The notes: generated by a model from the letters alone, not told the origin. A stretch of 64,000 nucleotides of DNA from Symbiodinium sp. CCMP2592 (GCA_905221615.1 CAJNDT010006129.1:310001-374000); one strand, 5' to 3'; shown: positions 1-11,800, counted from the stretch's first letter. A program made the numbers and translations.

Positions 1-1675
1 GGTTTCCAGGATCGACAAAAGGACATTCAGCAAACTGATAGTCCTGCTGCGAGTCGCCCAGGCTTCCGCTTGGCGATTCAACTAGCAGCTAACAAGCTGT
101 GGAATCTGACACACATTGATCTAAAGACTGCCTTTCTGCAGGGTGAAGCCTATGATGAGTCGAGTACATAATCTGTCAGATTCCTCCTGAAGCAGGTTAT
201 CCTCCCTACAATTGCAGCGAAGAATGAAGACACCCGCTTATGGACTTAAACGATGCACCCGAAGTGGTGGAACATCGTTGATCAGGCACCTCCTGTCTTA
301 CGGCCTGGTGCCAACCCGTGCGGATCGCTGTACATATGTTCTGTATGGTAAGAAGTCTGCAACAGCAGATTCTGAGCTCAAGAAGTCTCAGCCAAAGACC
401 ATGGAATCATCGATTGATCTATCTCCTAGATCCCATAGCAGGCAACAAGGCCAAGTGGTGACAGGTACATGGAGTAGTCTGTTTACATGTATAATACCGT
501 GGTGCATGGCCGGTGATGTCACCTTTCGTAAGGCCGATTGATTGATCGATCCAAAAGGAGTTTGCAGTCGGTTCTGAAGACACGAACGATATTATGTTTG
601 GAGGACAGAGATTAGTCTGGAAGGATGCTACAGCATCGGTACCAGCACATATCTCAGTAAATCAGAACCTAGCTGTTGAAGCTCTAGAGGAAATTGTTTT
701 TGATAAGAAGCTCAACAATGAGCAACAATGCACACCACAGCAGCACACTGCTTACAGAAGTGTCTTAGGACAGATCAACTGGCTACAAAGCCGGACTCAA
801 GCTCACATCTTGTTATCGCTTCAGTCGGTGTGCGAGTAAGGCTGCCAAGCCTACTATCGGTGATATTCGAGAATTGAACAAGCTTGTTAGGATTTTGAAG
901 TCTACTGAAGTAGAACTGCGTTTTTGGCCGCTGAAAGGAAATCTCAGAATCCTCGGTTACCCTGATGCTTCCTACAGGAACAATGATGACAAATCATCTC
1001 AGAGAGCACATGTTATTTTCCTTGCTGAAGATCGAAATCCAAAGCTAAAGGGAATGAAACAATCAGCAGCAGCTGCTTCTTCCAAGAAGAACGATTTCTC
1101 TGAATCCTCTATTAAGGAAACATCCTCGAGAGGTAGCCTGGTGGATTATGAGTCTCACAAGATTACGACAACCACAATGTCCACAACAGTGGCAGAGCTT
1201 AACGCACTGATGCGTTGCTTTGGTACTTGCCTGTTCCTCAAGGGACTTTGGGCAGATCTCTCATCAGAGACCGTACCCATACATATCAGAACAGATGCGA
1301 ACAATCTTGTGACAACAGCAGGCACGACACACCTTCCAGAGCAGAAGGAAACTCACCACCTCATTCAGATGCTTCGTAAGGAATCCAACTCTGGATCTTT
1401 AGATGACCTAGCTCATGTAAGCTCGAAGTACTGCCTAGCTGATGCTTACAAAGCACTCGGCGCAACCTGATGAGCTTATCAAGGCTCTGGAAAACAGGGA
1501 ATTTACCAGAAACAGACATTCATCCCCCTTCCGTGAACTTCTTCAACATAAAGCTTTCACTGTTCGGTGGATCATAGACAATCTCAAGAATGCCGCCACA
1601 GCGGTAGCCTTCCTTGGAATTGATATCTCAACAGAGAATTTACCGTTATTTTACTGCCAAGGAATATGGTGGTAG
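1..1675 (+). pseudogene. C-terminal part of copia-like ORF1 (RT-RNase H), broken copy
   Basis: This stretch repeats, in the opposite orientation, the RT and RNase H end of the long minus-strand polyprotein at 8883-10556. Recognisable pieces include the RT segment reading LTHIDLKTAFLQG near the start, and the RNase H region with TDANN near 1290 and SSKYCLADA near 1430. Unlike the minus copy it cannot be read through. Small insertions and deletions break the frame at about 168, 205-300, 430-550, 810 and 1445 (GATGCTTACAAAG here against GATGCATTAACAAAG in the other copy). The pattern of clustered 1-2 base differences with long identical stretches between them fits either early decay or uncorrected long-read errors. 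The element continues off the left edge of the window. Confidence 0.85.
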
Positions 1676-3850
1676 TCTCGTTTGCTGGTAGCACAACCAT
1701 GTGCTGGATTTTCTATTTAGACTGTTTTCCGTCTAAAAGAAATTTGTGTCTGCGAGCTGCGTTTTCATTAAGATCGGACATGTTCATGAGAATTATATGT
1801 TCTGTATCATCCGCAGCCGCTTTCAGCCTCGAGCCTACAGCAATCAGCCTTTCGGGCTAACCAAGCGTTCCTGATCCTGTTTGGTCATTGTGCCGTAATG
1901 AGCACACGATCAAACTTCCGTAGCCGTGATGGACACGCCCTACCCAGGGCAGTGCAGGCGTACCATGAGCGACATCCACACATGGATAGCTCGTACCCCG
2001 AGTCCTCGTCGGGAAGCATCACGTCGAAACACCGAACCGGTGGACCGAATTCCACAAACGTGAGAAAAATCACGAGCCCAATTCATCATCATGGGTCACC
2101 AACAGGTGTTCAATCCGCATCCAAGAGATCTTGCTCAATTGATCTCACGATATGGCCATGCGAGTGGAGCAAGGCTCACTCTAAACTCCAGACATGGAGT
2201 CAGGCTCTACGAAGGAGTCCTTCAAGGACCATGGGACAACAGTCCCCTTGTATACTGGGATAACAACGTCGGTAATCACGCTCGTGATCCACGCCAGTTC
2301 TGTACGATGCTTGCAACATCACCTTCAGACAGGCCTCCCACGGAGGTAGAACAATGTGTGAGCCTTGATGGATCCGGAGAATATGACTATTCCTCCTCAG
2401 TGCCAAAACTGGCAGATGTAACAGGTCTCTCACCAGAGATGTGCTTTCCACATTCTTTCCCAGACCAACAGAGTCGGAAGGTGGTTGGCACACTCAACAA
2501 GACACCTTCAGAACCAGCGCCCAGATCTCTTGCTGGCCAACACAATTATCTTCTGGACATGTTCAAGTTGGCCGATGCAGAGCTCGCACAGTATACACCT
2601 CAAGAGATCGCGCTTGGTGTCCTCCTCAACACTAAGTCTAGGTTTGTGGTCACCATGGTTTATAACAAAGATGGCAAGGCCGAAACCACAGATGCCGCCG
2701 TTAACATCCCACCGGATGCAAATGTGGTGACCATGAGCAAAATTTTCCTTTCGGCAGTGGGAGGACACGGTTCACGACGAACTCTACCAAGAGCTGAAGA
2801 ACCAGATCCTGAAGAAGAGAGACCAAGGTCACACATGACCATCTCAGACTTCATGGCAACGGGGAGCAATCCTGTGCAGTCCCATGCACAGCGTCTCTCC
2901 ACTAACGCGCCAAGGCCAGTCGGCATGGAGGATTTTGTTCGACAGAACAACCCTTGTTACATCATGCATGCCACGGACCTACAGGCATTATCCTCAATCC
3001 TGAGGCACGGTCTGGTACCATCAAACCTCCTAGCGCAGGTGGTTACAGCACCAGATTTCCAAGCTCTCGTAAATGAAAACAGTCGTTCCAACAGGGACAC
3101 TGTTCAGTTCTCAACGCTAAACCTGGCGAATCCCAATCCGACCATGTTGCGTGCCAATAAGGCACTGCTTCTGGTATTCGATGCAAATAACGTAGTGAAC
3201 GAGGTCACAAACCTGTGGCAGTCGCAAGTAGGGATGTTTGCTACACCAGGTGTAGTGCATGCCCGTACTCTTAGCGCCGTATTCGCACCCTCTGAAACAC
3301 TCTGGGTATCATCGCAATACGATGAGCTCAAGAGCATCGGACCATGGTGGGCAGACCATTGCTCCGAACAGATGCCGTCAGCGACTTACGAGTCGAAGAA
3401 ATGGTGCGCAAATTACGGCAGAGAAATCGAATCGGCACTTCGAAAAGTGGCAAGGCGAAATCTGCCACCAGAGCCTCCCAAGGCTAGATCTTCTCACAAG
3501 AAGTCTTTTTCTCTGCCAAAGACAGAGGCTGACACAGCTCCAAACCTGGAGCAAACCGCTTCTGCAGGTGAGGTACCTCCGAAAACGGAGCCTACTGCAA
3601 AGGAGATCCATCCGAGATCCAAGCTCGCCCGGCAGGCCGAGGCTGACAAGGATCCGGACAGTCTTATGGGACAGCTCTGGAACTCCGACGGCACCAGAAG
3701 CGCCACCGAAGTTATTAAGATAACGACAGGTCACAAACCTCCAGAACCTGTTCAGGATACTTCCGCCAACGTAGTTCCTCCCAAGGAAGAATCTTCTGGA
3801 ACAGAGACGGAACCTGAGGAACCGGATCCTAACCAGGATCGTGACGAAGA
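1666..3850 (+). pseudogene. N-terminal two thirds of copia-element ORF2, cut by the gap
   Basis: This is the second copy of the ORF2 found intact on the minus strand at 5566-8892. It begins at the same ATGGTGGTAG overlap with the end of ORF1 and runs to the run of Ns, stopping at the acidic segment that reads EEPDPNQDRDE. The Tpt1-like region (HATDLQALSSILRHGLVP at about 2968-3021) is present and in frame. Frame breaks sit near 1990-2090 (several single-base gains and losses) and near 2320. From about 2091 to the gap the frame is open. Differences from the minus copy are few after 2500. Confidence 0.8.
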
Positions 3851-3950
3851 NNNNNNNNNNNNNNNNNNNNNNNNNNNNNNNNNNNNNNNNNNNNNNNNNN
3901 NNNNNNNNNNNNNNNNNNNNNNNNNNNNNNNNNNNNNNNNNNNNNNNNNN
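3851..3950. other. Assembly gap (100 N)
   Basis: There are exactly 100 unknown bases, the usual placeholder for a gap of unknown size. It lies between two inverted copies of the same retroelement: the plus copy enters it in the middle of ORF2, and the minus copy enters it at the end of ORF3. The missing sequence should include the rest of the plus-strand ORF2 and ORF3 and the 3' LTR(s), if the inverted arrangement is real. Confidence 0.99.
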
Positions 3951-5364
3951 ATCTGTGATAGCTACCTTGTGGTTGCTGTCTGTCGTACCAGCTGTTGCCA
4001 GATGAATACATAAATGAGTCTTTGTAATCCCAGTATTCAGCATTACGCTGCTTGTAAGCCTGTCGCTTGTCAGCGATCTTCTGAACCTGTGCATCTGACC
4101 GGTTGTGTTTCCCTTTTGTAAGGATTGGTTGTATCGTGAAGCCCAAAGGGCTGTGCCAATCTTTGTCAGAGGGACTCAACCACAGGTCAAGGTTAGAAAA
4201 AGTTGAATAGTACTGCTTGACTGAGACAAACAGACGGATATCGATATCCCTGTTTCTGTTCATGTCTTGCCACATATCTGAGACTCGTTCCCAGTATGTT
4301 CTTTCGGCGGCAGGTGTAGCATCTCTTGGACTAGGTGACGCCGTGTGCGGCGTTTTACTCCAGTCAAGGATATAACTGTTGATACAGTCGAGGTCAGCAA
4401 CTTTCTTCGCCGGGTCCGGCGTTAGACGATCTGCACGTGCCAGTCTGTGCTGGTCAGAGTTGTTCAAGCAGAGGTGTCGCACTTGTGAGTGCCTTCCTGC
4501 TATTCTGTTGAATGCTGCAAGTCTCTTCTCCAGGTATAGAGAAAACAAACCGTTTCGCGGGTGAACGTCTCCACCTTTTAAGGTGAGCCTCGACGCAATA
4601 TTATTGAGATCCCCCGCAATTACATCCGGTTTGAAAGGGAGATCCTCGTTGAGGAACGCGTTCACCAGTTCGCGCCTCTGTTCTTCCTTATGAGTCATGT
4701 ATGAGTTGAAATGGACGATCGCGATGGTGATGACCTTGTAAGGCCCTTTTGTACACCACATCTCTTCAAGATCGTTTGATGCTTCTTGTGAGAAGATCTC
4801 TGCGTATGACTCAAAGTCTTCCTCTGGTGGCTCATCACCCTCGACATGGCCGTTCCATTCACAGAGAACCGGCGAAGGGTCGAGGTCCGACAGTGTCAGA
4901 CACGCCTCTGGTGAGAGGTAAGATCCATCAGTGGGTCCATCCTTGTCAGGATTTTTACCCTTGAGAGGGTCATATCCGATAATCTTCATGTACTCATCTC
5001 TCGTCATCCTCTGGCCGGAATATGGGTGGACCCATTCTTTTGCCTCCTTGATGGTACTGTGGTACCCAAAGGTGAGGCGGCATACCGCACCGTGGAATGC
5101 CCACAGTCGCTTCTTGGGACCACCAGCCTTAGGCTTCATTGTTCGGTGACGGTAAAAGTGGTGGACGAGAGAGATGTCTGTTGTTGGGTCACCCTTGACT
5201 CCAATATACATTGAGGGTGCCTCAGGCTCCTTGGACTGAGAATGGATTGCATCCCTCTGTATTCGATTCGTCTGCATGTTTGCGACGAATACTTGGGGGG
5301 TGACGCAAGTGCTCCTGCCGCGATCTACGAGGTAATATTGCTGAAATACCAAAGCACGCGTCAT
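3951..5364 (-). CDS. Copia-element ORF3, EEP nuclease-like protein (3' end in gap)
   Basis: The frame is open from an ATG at 5364 to the gap, about 470 residues. The middle reads like the endonuclease/exonuclease/phosphatase fold. A beta strand plus histidine segment (ITIAIVHFNSYMTHKEEQRR, about residues 213-232) is followed about 24 residues later by DVIAGDLNNIASR, matching the catalytic GD(F/L)N motif. A later LWLSPSDKDWHSPLGF resembles the C-terminal SDH-x-P motif with three extra residues. In LINE elements this fold (APE-type) nicks DNA. Ordinary copia elements use integrase and carry no such ORF, so the role here is unknown. ORF3 follows ORF2 after about 200 noncoding bases and probably shares its transcript. 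It could also be a phosphatase- or deadenylase-type member of the fold. The start codon is uncertain, with another Met 29 residues in. Confidence 0.6.
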
Positions 5365-5565
5365 AAGAGGAGTTGTAATCGAATTCCGCTTCTCAGGTTT
5401 GATCTTCCCCCTTTTTGGGATTCCCCTCTGTCAACGCGCTCGATCCAGATTTCCCCAGTTGCATACACTAAGCTTATAGATTGTAACGCTGTCTGTGTTT
5501 TGCCCTCTATTAGTTCTCTCTTTCGTTACCCGGCCATCCTATTACGACCTCTCCGTAATGGTGCG

Positions 5566-8500
5566 TCAGCACCATTTGTCTTCGTAGCCAGTAAGAGAAG
5601 ACAGAGCCGGGTGGCTTGTTCTGGAGTCCTTGATATTGATGTGACCCTTGTTGATGCTCTTGTATTCCTCCAGGGTTGGAGCCTCTGTGGAGCTGGTGTA
5701 AGTATTAGGAGGATTATTCCTAATATCATCAAAGCTACATGGATCAACGCCTGGATGGGCTCTCATGAACGAATTCCTTGCGTGGTCGCAATACATGTTG
5801 ATTTTCTGGACTGCCAAATCTACGTCCTCATGTGTGAGGATGGCCTCGTATAAAACCTGACGCTCTTCTGAGATCATTCCTGCTGACACTTTAGAGGTCT
5901 CGAGGCAATCGATTGGCAAGATGCACTCGCACATCTGTTGTTTACCCTGTGGGGTAAGTCGACAGTCTGCACATACAATCGTACCACAGGAATAGCAAAA
6001 ATAGCCTGTAGGCTGGTTGCAAAGATCGCAGAGAGGATTATCTGGTCGTGTCATCAGCCGTATCCTTTGGTTAAGACTCATGGCTGTCCTGCGTACTCCT
6101 ACAAATCTCTCCTTGGTAGGAGGTGCAGAGGAGGAAGATGCCGAATCTCTGGGTCTGTCCCACTCCTCTTCGTCAGGAGCCTCAGAATCCTTGATCATGA
6201 GTGGACTTCGGATTTTTCGATTCCATCGACTAACCCAGATTCTCTCTTTCATTTCCTGTTGCATAGCCGGGTTAGACGATGACTTCGAGATTCGGTGCTT
6301 GCGATTTTCTCGAAGTCGAGCGCTGATGCGCTCATGTTCTCTTACGAGATCTTCCTCATCAGCAGGTTCCTCGTATTCGAGGTTGAGCTTGCTTCTGTTG
6401 ACTCGATAATAACTTTCTGTTTCAGGATCGAAGAGAACTAGGAATTTCTCCTTCTCCTTTTTAGGAGATTTTGGTTTCTGTGGCTCTTCGTCTGAACTCT
6501 GAACATATTCTGCTTCAGGCTTTGGTTGGTCAAGTTTGACCTTCTTAAGTTTCTCTGTGATCTCTTCCGTGGGAGATTCTTTCTTCTCCTCCGACGCTGC
6601 AGGTGCAGAGTTCGTCTTGTGAGACGGATTAACATCAACTCGGAGTTCTGAGGATGACGAAGATTTTGAGCTCTTTTCGCTTGATGCCGACTCATCGTCT
6701 GATTCTTCGTCACGATCCTGGTTAGGATCCGGTTCCTCAGGTTCCGTCTCTGTTCCAGAAGATTCTTCCTTGGGAGGAACTACGTTGGCGGAAGTATCCT
6801 GAACAGGTTCTGGAGGTTTGTGACCTGTCGTTATCTTAAGAACTTCGGTGGCGCTTCTGGTGCCGTCGGAGTTCCAGAGCTGTCCCATAAGACTGTCCGG
6901 ATCCTTGTCAGCCTCGGCCTGCCGGGCGAGCTTGGATCTCGGATGGATCTCCTTTGCAGTAGTCTCCGTTTTCGGAGGTACCTCACCTGCAGAAGCGGTT
7001 TGCTCCAGGTTTGGAGCTGTGTCAGCCTCTGTCTTTGGCAGAGAAAAAGACTTCTTGTGAGAAGATCTAGCCTTGGGAGGCTCTGGTGGCAGATTTCGCC
7101 TTGCCACTTTTCGAAGTGCCGATTCGATTTCTCGGCCGTAATTTGCGCACCATTTCTTCGACTCGTAAGTCGCTGACGGCATCTGTTCGGAGCAATGGTC
7201 TGCCCACCATGGTCCGATGCTCTTGAGCTCATCGTATTGCGATGATACCCAGAGTGGTTCAGAGGGTGCGAATACGGCGCTAAGAGTACGGGCATGCACT
7301 ACATCTGGTGTAGCAAACATCCCTACTTGCGACTGCCACAGGTTTGTGACTTCGTTCACTACGTTATTTGCATCGAATACCAGAAGCAGTGCCTTGTTGG
7401 CACGCAACATGGTCGGATTGGGATTCGCCAGGTTTAGCGTTGAGAACTGAACAGTGTCCATGTTGGAACGACTGTTTTCATTCACAAGAGCTTGGAAATC
7501 TGGTGCTGTAACCACCTGCGCTAGGAGGTTTGATGGTACCAGACCGTGCCTCAGGATTGAGGATAATGCCTGTAGGTCCGTGGCATGCATGATGTAACAA
7601 GGGGTGTTCTGTCGAACAAAATCCTCCATGCCGACGGGCCTCGGCGCGTTAGTGGAGAGACGCTGTGCATGGGACTGCACTGGATTGCTCCCCGTTGCCA
7701 TGAAGTCTGAGATGGTCATGTGTGACCTTGGTCTCTCTTCTTCAGGATCTGGTTCTTCAGCTCTTGGTAGAGTTCGTCGTGAACCGTGTCCTCCCACTGC
7801 AGAAAGGAAAATTTTGCTCATGGTCAACACATTTGCATCCGGTGGGATGTTAACGGCGGCATCTGTGGTTTCGGCCTTGCCATCTTTGTTATAAACCATG
7901 GTGACCACAAACCTAGCCTTAGTGTTGAGGAGGACACCAAGCGCGATCTCTTGTGGTGTATACTGTGCGAGCTCTGCATCGGCCAACTTGAACATGTCCA
8001 GAAGATAATTGTGTTGGCCAGCAAAGAGATCGGGGCGCTGGTTCTGAAGGTGTCTTGTTGAGTGTGCCAACCACCTTCCGACTCTGTTGGTCTTGGAAAG
8101 AATGTGGAAGCACATCTCTGGTGAGAGACCTGCTACATCTGCCAGTTTTGGCACTGAGGAGGAATAGTCATATTCTCCGGATCCATCAAGGCTCACACAT
8201 TGTTCTACCTCCGGTGGGAGGCCTGTCTGAAGGTGATGTGCAAGCATCGTACAGAACTGGCGTGGATCACGAGCGTGACTACCGACGTTGTTATCCCAGT
8301 ATACAAGGGGACTGTTGTCCCATGGTCCTTGAAGGACTCCTTCGTAGAGCCTGACTCCATGTCTGGAGTTTAGAGTGAGCCTTGCTCCACTCGCATGGCC
8401 ATATCGTGAGATCAATTGAGCAAGATCTCTTGGATGCGGATTGAACACCTGTTGGTGACCCATGATGATGAATTGAGGCTCGTGATTTTTCTCACGGTTG

Positions 8501-8892
8501 TGAATTCGGTGTCCACCGTGTTCGGTGTTTCGACGTGATGCTTCCCGACGAGACTCGGGGTACGAGCTATCCATGTGTGGATGTCGCTCATGGTACGCCT
8601 GCACTGCCCTGGGTAGGGCGTGTCCATCACGGCTACGGAAGTTTGGTCGTGTGCTCATTACGGCACAATGACCAAACAGGATCAGGAACGCTTGGTTAGC
8701 CCGAAAGGCTGATTGCTGTGAGGCTCGAGGCTGAAAGCGGCTGCGGATGATACAGAACATATAATTCTCATGAACATGTCCGATCTTAATGAAAACGCAG
8801 CTCGCAGACACACATTTTCTTTTAGACGGAAAACAGTCTAAATAGAAAATCCAGCACATGGTTGTGCTACCAGCAAACGAGACTACCACCAT
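5566..8892 (-). CDS. Copia-element ORF2: Tpt1/KptA-like region plus cysteine-rich zinc module (1108 aa)
   Basis: The frame is open for 1108 codons. Residues about 430-545 resemble the RNA 2'-phosphotransferase Tpt1/KptA (an ADP-ribosyltransferase fold). They read HATDLQALSSILRHGLVP, then VQFST, then RANKALLLVFDANNVVN, then WQSQVGMFATPDVVHARTLS, which follows the Tpt1 order of HGT...I...GL, an Arg-led strand, and S-x-N/G-V-hydrophobic-T followed by the closing strand. The family transfers a 2'-phosphate to NAD; whether this copy is catalytic cannot be judged. Residues about 560-830 are charged, Ser/Glu/Lys-rich and probably disordered. Near residue 960 a cluster reads CDLCNQPTGYFCYSCGTIVCADC, then CEC further on, probably a B-box or RING-like zinc fold. 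The ATG used here overlaps the ORF1 stop as ATGGTGGTAG, in the -1 frame. An internal Met at about residue 79 (MSTRPNFRSRDGH) is an alternative start. Confidence 0.6.
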   Translation of the reverse strand: MVVVSFAGSTTMCWIFYLDCFPSKRKCVSASCVFIKIGHVHENYMFCIIRSRFQPRASQQSAFRANQAFLILFGHCAVMSTRPNFRSRDGHALPRAVQAYHERHPHMDSSYPESRREASRRNTEHGGHRIHNREKNHEPQFIIMGHQQVFNPHPRDLAQLISRYGHASGARLTLNSRHGVRLYEGVLQGPWDNSPLVYWDNNVGSHARDPRQFCTMLAHHLQTGLPPEVEQCVSLDGSGEYDYSSSVPKLADVAGLSPEMCFHILSKTNRVGRWLAHSTRHLQNQRPDLFAGQHNYLLDMFKLADAELAQYTPQEIALGVLLNTKARFVVTMVYNKDGKAETTDAAVNIPPDANVLTMSKIFLSAVGGHGSRRTLPRAEEPDPEEERPRSHMTISDFMATGSNPVQSHAQRLSTNAPRPVGMEDFVRQNTPCYIMHATDLQALSSILRHGLVPSNLLAQVVTAPDFQALVNENSRSNMDTVQFSTLNLANPNPTMLRANKALLLVFDANNVVNEVTNLWQSQVGMFATPDVVHARTLSAVFAPSEPLWVSSQYDELKSIGPWWADHCSEQMPSATYESKKWCANYGREIESALRKVARRNLPPEPPKARSSHKKSFSLPKTEADTAPNLEQTASAGEVPPKTETTAKEIHPRSKLARQAEADKDPDSLMGQLWNSDGTRSATEVLKITTGHKPPEPVQDTSANVVPPKEESSGTETEPEEPDPNQDRDEESDDESASSEKSSKSSSSSELRVDVNPSHKTNSAPAASEEKKESPTEEITEKLKKVKLDQPKPEAEYVQSSDEEPQKPKSPKKEKEKFLVLFDPETESYYRVNRSKLNLEYEEPADEEDLVREHERISARLRENRKHRISKSSSNPAMQQEMKERIWVSRWNRKIRSPLMIKDSEAPDEEEWDRPRDSASSSSAPPTKERFVGVRRTAMSLNQRIRLMTRPDNPLCDLCNQPTGYFCYSCGTIVCADCRLTPQGKQQMCECILPIDCLETSKVSAGMISEERQVLYEAILTHEDVDLAVQKINMYCDHARNSFMRAHPGVDPCSFDDIRNNPPNTYTSSTEAPTLEEYKSINKGHINIKDSRTSHPALSSLTGYEDKWC

Positions 8893-11800
8893 ATTCCTTG
8901 GCAGTAAAATAATCGGTAAATCTCTGTTGAGATATCAATTCCAAGGAAGGCTACCGCTGTGGCGGCATTCTTGAGATTGTCTATGATCCACCGAACAGTG
9001 AAAGCTTTATGTTGAAGAAGTTCACGGAAGGGTGGATGAATGTCTGTTTCTGGTAAATTCCCTGTTTCCAGAGCCTTGATAAGCTCATCAGGTTGCGCCG
9101 AGTGCTTTGTTAATGCATCAGCTAGGCAGTACTTCGAGCTTACATGAGCTAGGTCATCTAAAGATCCAGAGTTGGATTCCTTACGAAGCATCTGAATGAG
9201 GTGGTGAGTTTCCTTCTGCTCTGGAAGGTGTGTCGTGCCTGCTGTTGTCACAAGATTGTTCGCATCTGTTCTGATATGTATGGGTACGGTCTCTGATGAG
9301 AGATCTGCCCAAAGTCCCTTGAGGAACAGGCAAGTACCAAAGCAACGCATCAGTGCGTTAAGCTCTGCCACTGTTGTGGACATTGTGGTTGTCGTAATCT
9401 TGTGAGACTCATAATCCACCAGGCTACCTCTCGAGGATGTTTCCTTAATAGAGGATTCAGAGAAATCGTTCTTCTTGGAAGAAGCAGCTGCTGCTGATTG
9501 TTTCATTCCCTTTAGCTTTGGATTTCGATCTTCAGCAAGGAAAATAACATGTGCTCTCTGAGATGATTTGTCATCATTGTTCCTGTAGGAAGCATCAGGG
9601 TAACCGAGGATTCTGAGATTTCCTTTCAGCGGCCAAAAACGCAGTTCTACTTCAGTAGACTTCAAAATCCTAACAAGCTTGTTCAATTCTCGAATATCAC
9701 CGATAGTAGGCTTGGCAGCCTTACTCGCACACCGACTGAAGCGATAACAGATGTGAGCTTGAGTCCGGCTTTGTAGCCAGTTGATCTGTCCTAAAACACT
9801 TCTGTAAGCAGTGTGCTGCTGTGGTGTGCATTGTTGCTCATTGTTGAGCTTCTTATCAAAAACAATTTCCTCTAGAGCTTCAACAGCTAGGTTCTGATTT
9901 ACTGAGATATGTGCTGGCACTGATGCTGTAGCATCCTTCCAGACTAATCTCTGTCCTACAAACATAATATCGTTCGTGTCTTCAGAACCGACTGCAAACT
10001 CCTTTTTGATCGATTCAATCACGGCCTTACGAAAGGTGTCATCACCGGCCATGCACAGGTCATCTACATGTAAACAGACTACTCCATGTACCTGTCTACC
10101 CTTGGCATTGTTGCCTGCTATGGGATCTAGGAGATAGTCAATCGCTGATTCCATGGTCTTTGGCTGAGACTTCTTGAGCTCAGCATCTGCTGTTGCAGAC
10201 TTCTTACCATACAAAACATATGTACAGCGATCCGCACGGGTTGGCACCAAGCCGTAAGACAGGAGTGCCTTATCAACGATGTTCCACCATCTTCGAGGTG
10301 CATCGTTAAGTCCATAAGCGGGTTTCTTCATCCTCGCTGCAATGTAGGGAGGATAACCTGCTTCAGGAGGAATCTGACAGATTATGTCTCTCGACTCATC
10401 ATAGGCTTCACCCTGCAGAAAAGCAGTCTTTAGGTCGATGTGTGTCAGATTCCACAGCTTGTTAGCTGCTAGTTGAATCGCCAAGCGGAAACCTGGGCGA
10501 CTCGCAGCAGGACTATCAGTTTGCTGTATGTCCTTTTGTCGATCCTGGAAACCTCTTAGGACCCATCGGGCCTTGCACTTAAGGAAGTTTCCGTCCTTAT
10601 CTCTTTTTAGAGTCAGGACCCATCGACCAGTGACATAATTTCGGATGTTTCCGAGTTTCCGTGTATCGACGAGCTCAAAGACATCATTGTCTAGCCAGCT
10701 CTGATATTCTGCTGCTTTCGCTTCATCAAACTGTTTCTTCATCTCACGCTTTTCTTTGGCGGTTGCCTCCTTCCGTTGTGCCTTCTGGGTCAGATTTGCT
10801 GAGTTCCTGGGGGAACTTAGGGATAAGGCCTTGTCCTCTTCCGTGAGAAGATCATACTCTTCACGGATGTCAGATCGGAACCTTTTGGTGGGTTTATACC
10901 GTGTTCGGTCTGACCTCACTCTTGATGTTACCTCTCTGATGTCTACGGGTCCGCCATGCATGTACCGAGGCATGGAGAAAGAACCTGTGTTACTGCACAG
11001 TTTCTGTTCTTCTGTGAGAAGGATCCAGTCCTTCTCATCTACGACCAGGTCACCTTCCTCATCAGAGTAATACCTTGTGTCTTCTGACTCGGCATCGCTC
11101 TCCGGTTCTGGTGAACCAGAGGTGTGAGGAGGAGCGGACGGTTGTCCGGGGTCGTCCGGGACCAGTTCTTCTTCAGAATCTTCTTCATCTTGTTGTAACG
11201 GAAGAATGGGTCCCTGTGGATGTGCCTTCGGTTTAGGTTTTGGTGTCGGCACCTGTGAAGGTGATTTCTGTTTGTGCGGCGAAACTTTCCTTTCCGATGA
11301 AGACCTTGGCGACACATCACCCCCCAGACGCCGAGGAGACGGAACGCGAGGAGGCGGATGCACGCGAGGCTTAGCCCGAGCAGGAGCCACGGGCTCATCG
11401 GAGGAAACGGCCGGTAGTCGCGGTGGAGGTATGGGAGGAGGAGGACGCGACGGCGGCGTGCCGGGAGGCATCGGCTGATCTGGTTCCGGCATAGAGACAT
11501 CGTCAGATGTGATCCGTGAGCGATTAGTGCTCATGGGTTCTGACGGGTCTGACGGCGAAACCTCTTCGTCCGACATGATAACATCCGGCGGTGTTCGCAC
11601 GGACGGTGAAGTCTTGCCGCCTGTCATCTGGAAGAGCACCCCCGAGAAGGTTGATGGGTGTACTTTATTCCAGGAAACCTGGTGCGGCAAGCAACACGTC
11701 ATAGTCGAATTGGGCTTCTTCTTGTTCCAGAAGACAAGAACGCCATCAGTTACACTGGTGAGTGCTTTGACTGTTCCAAATGTACCTCTGTATAGAGTAC

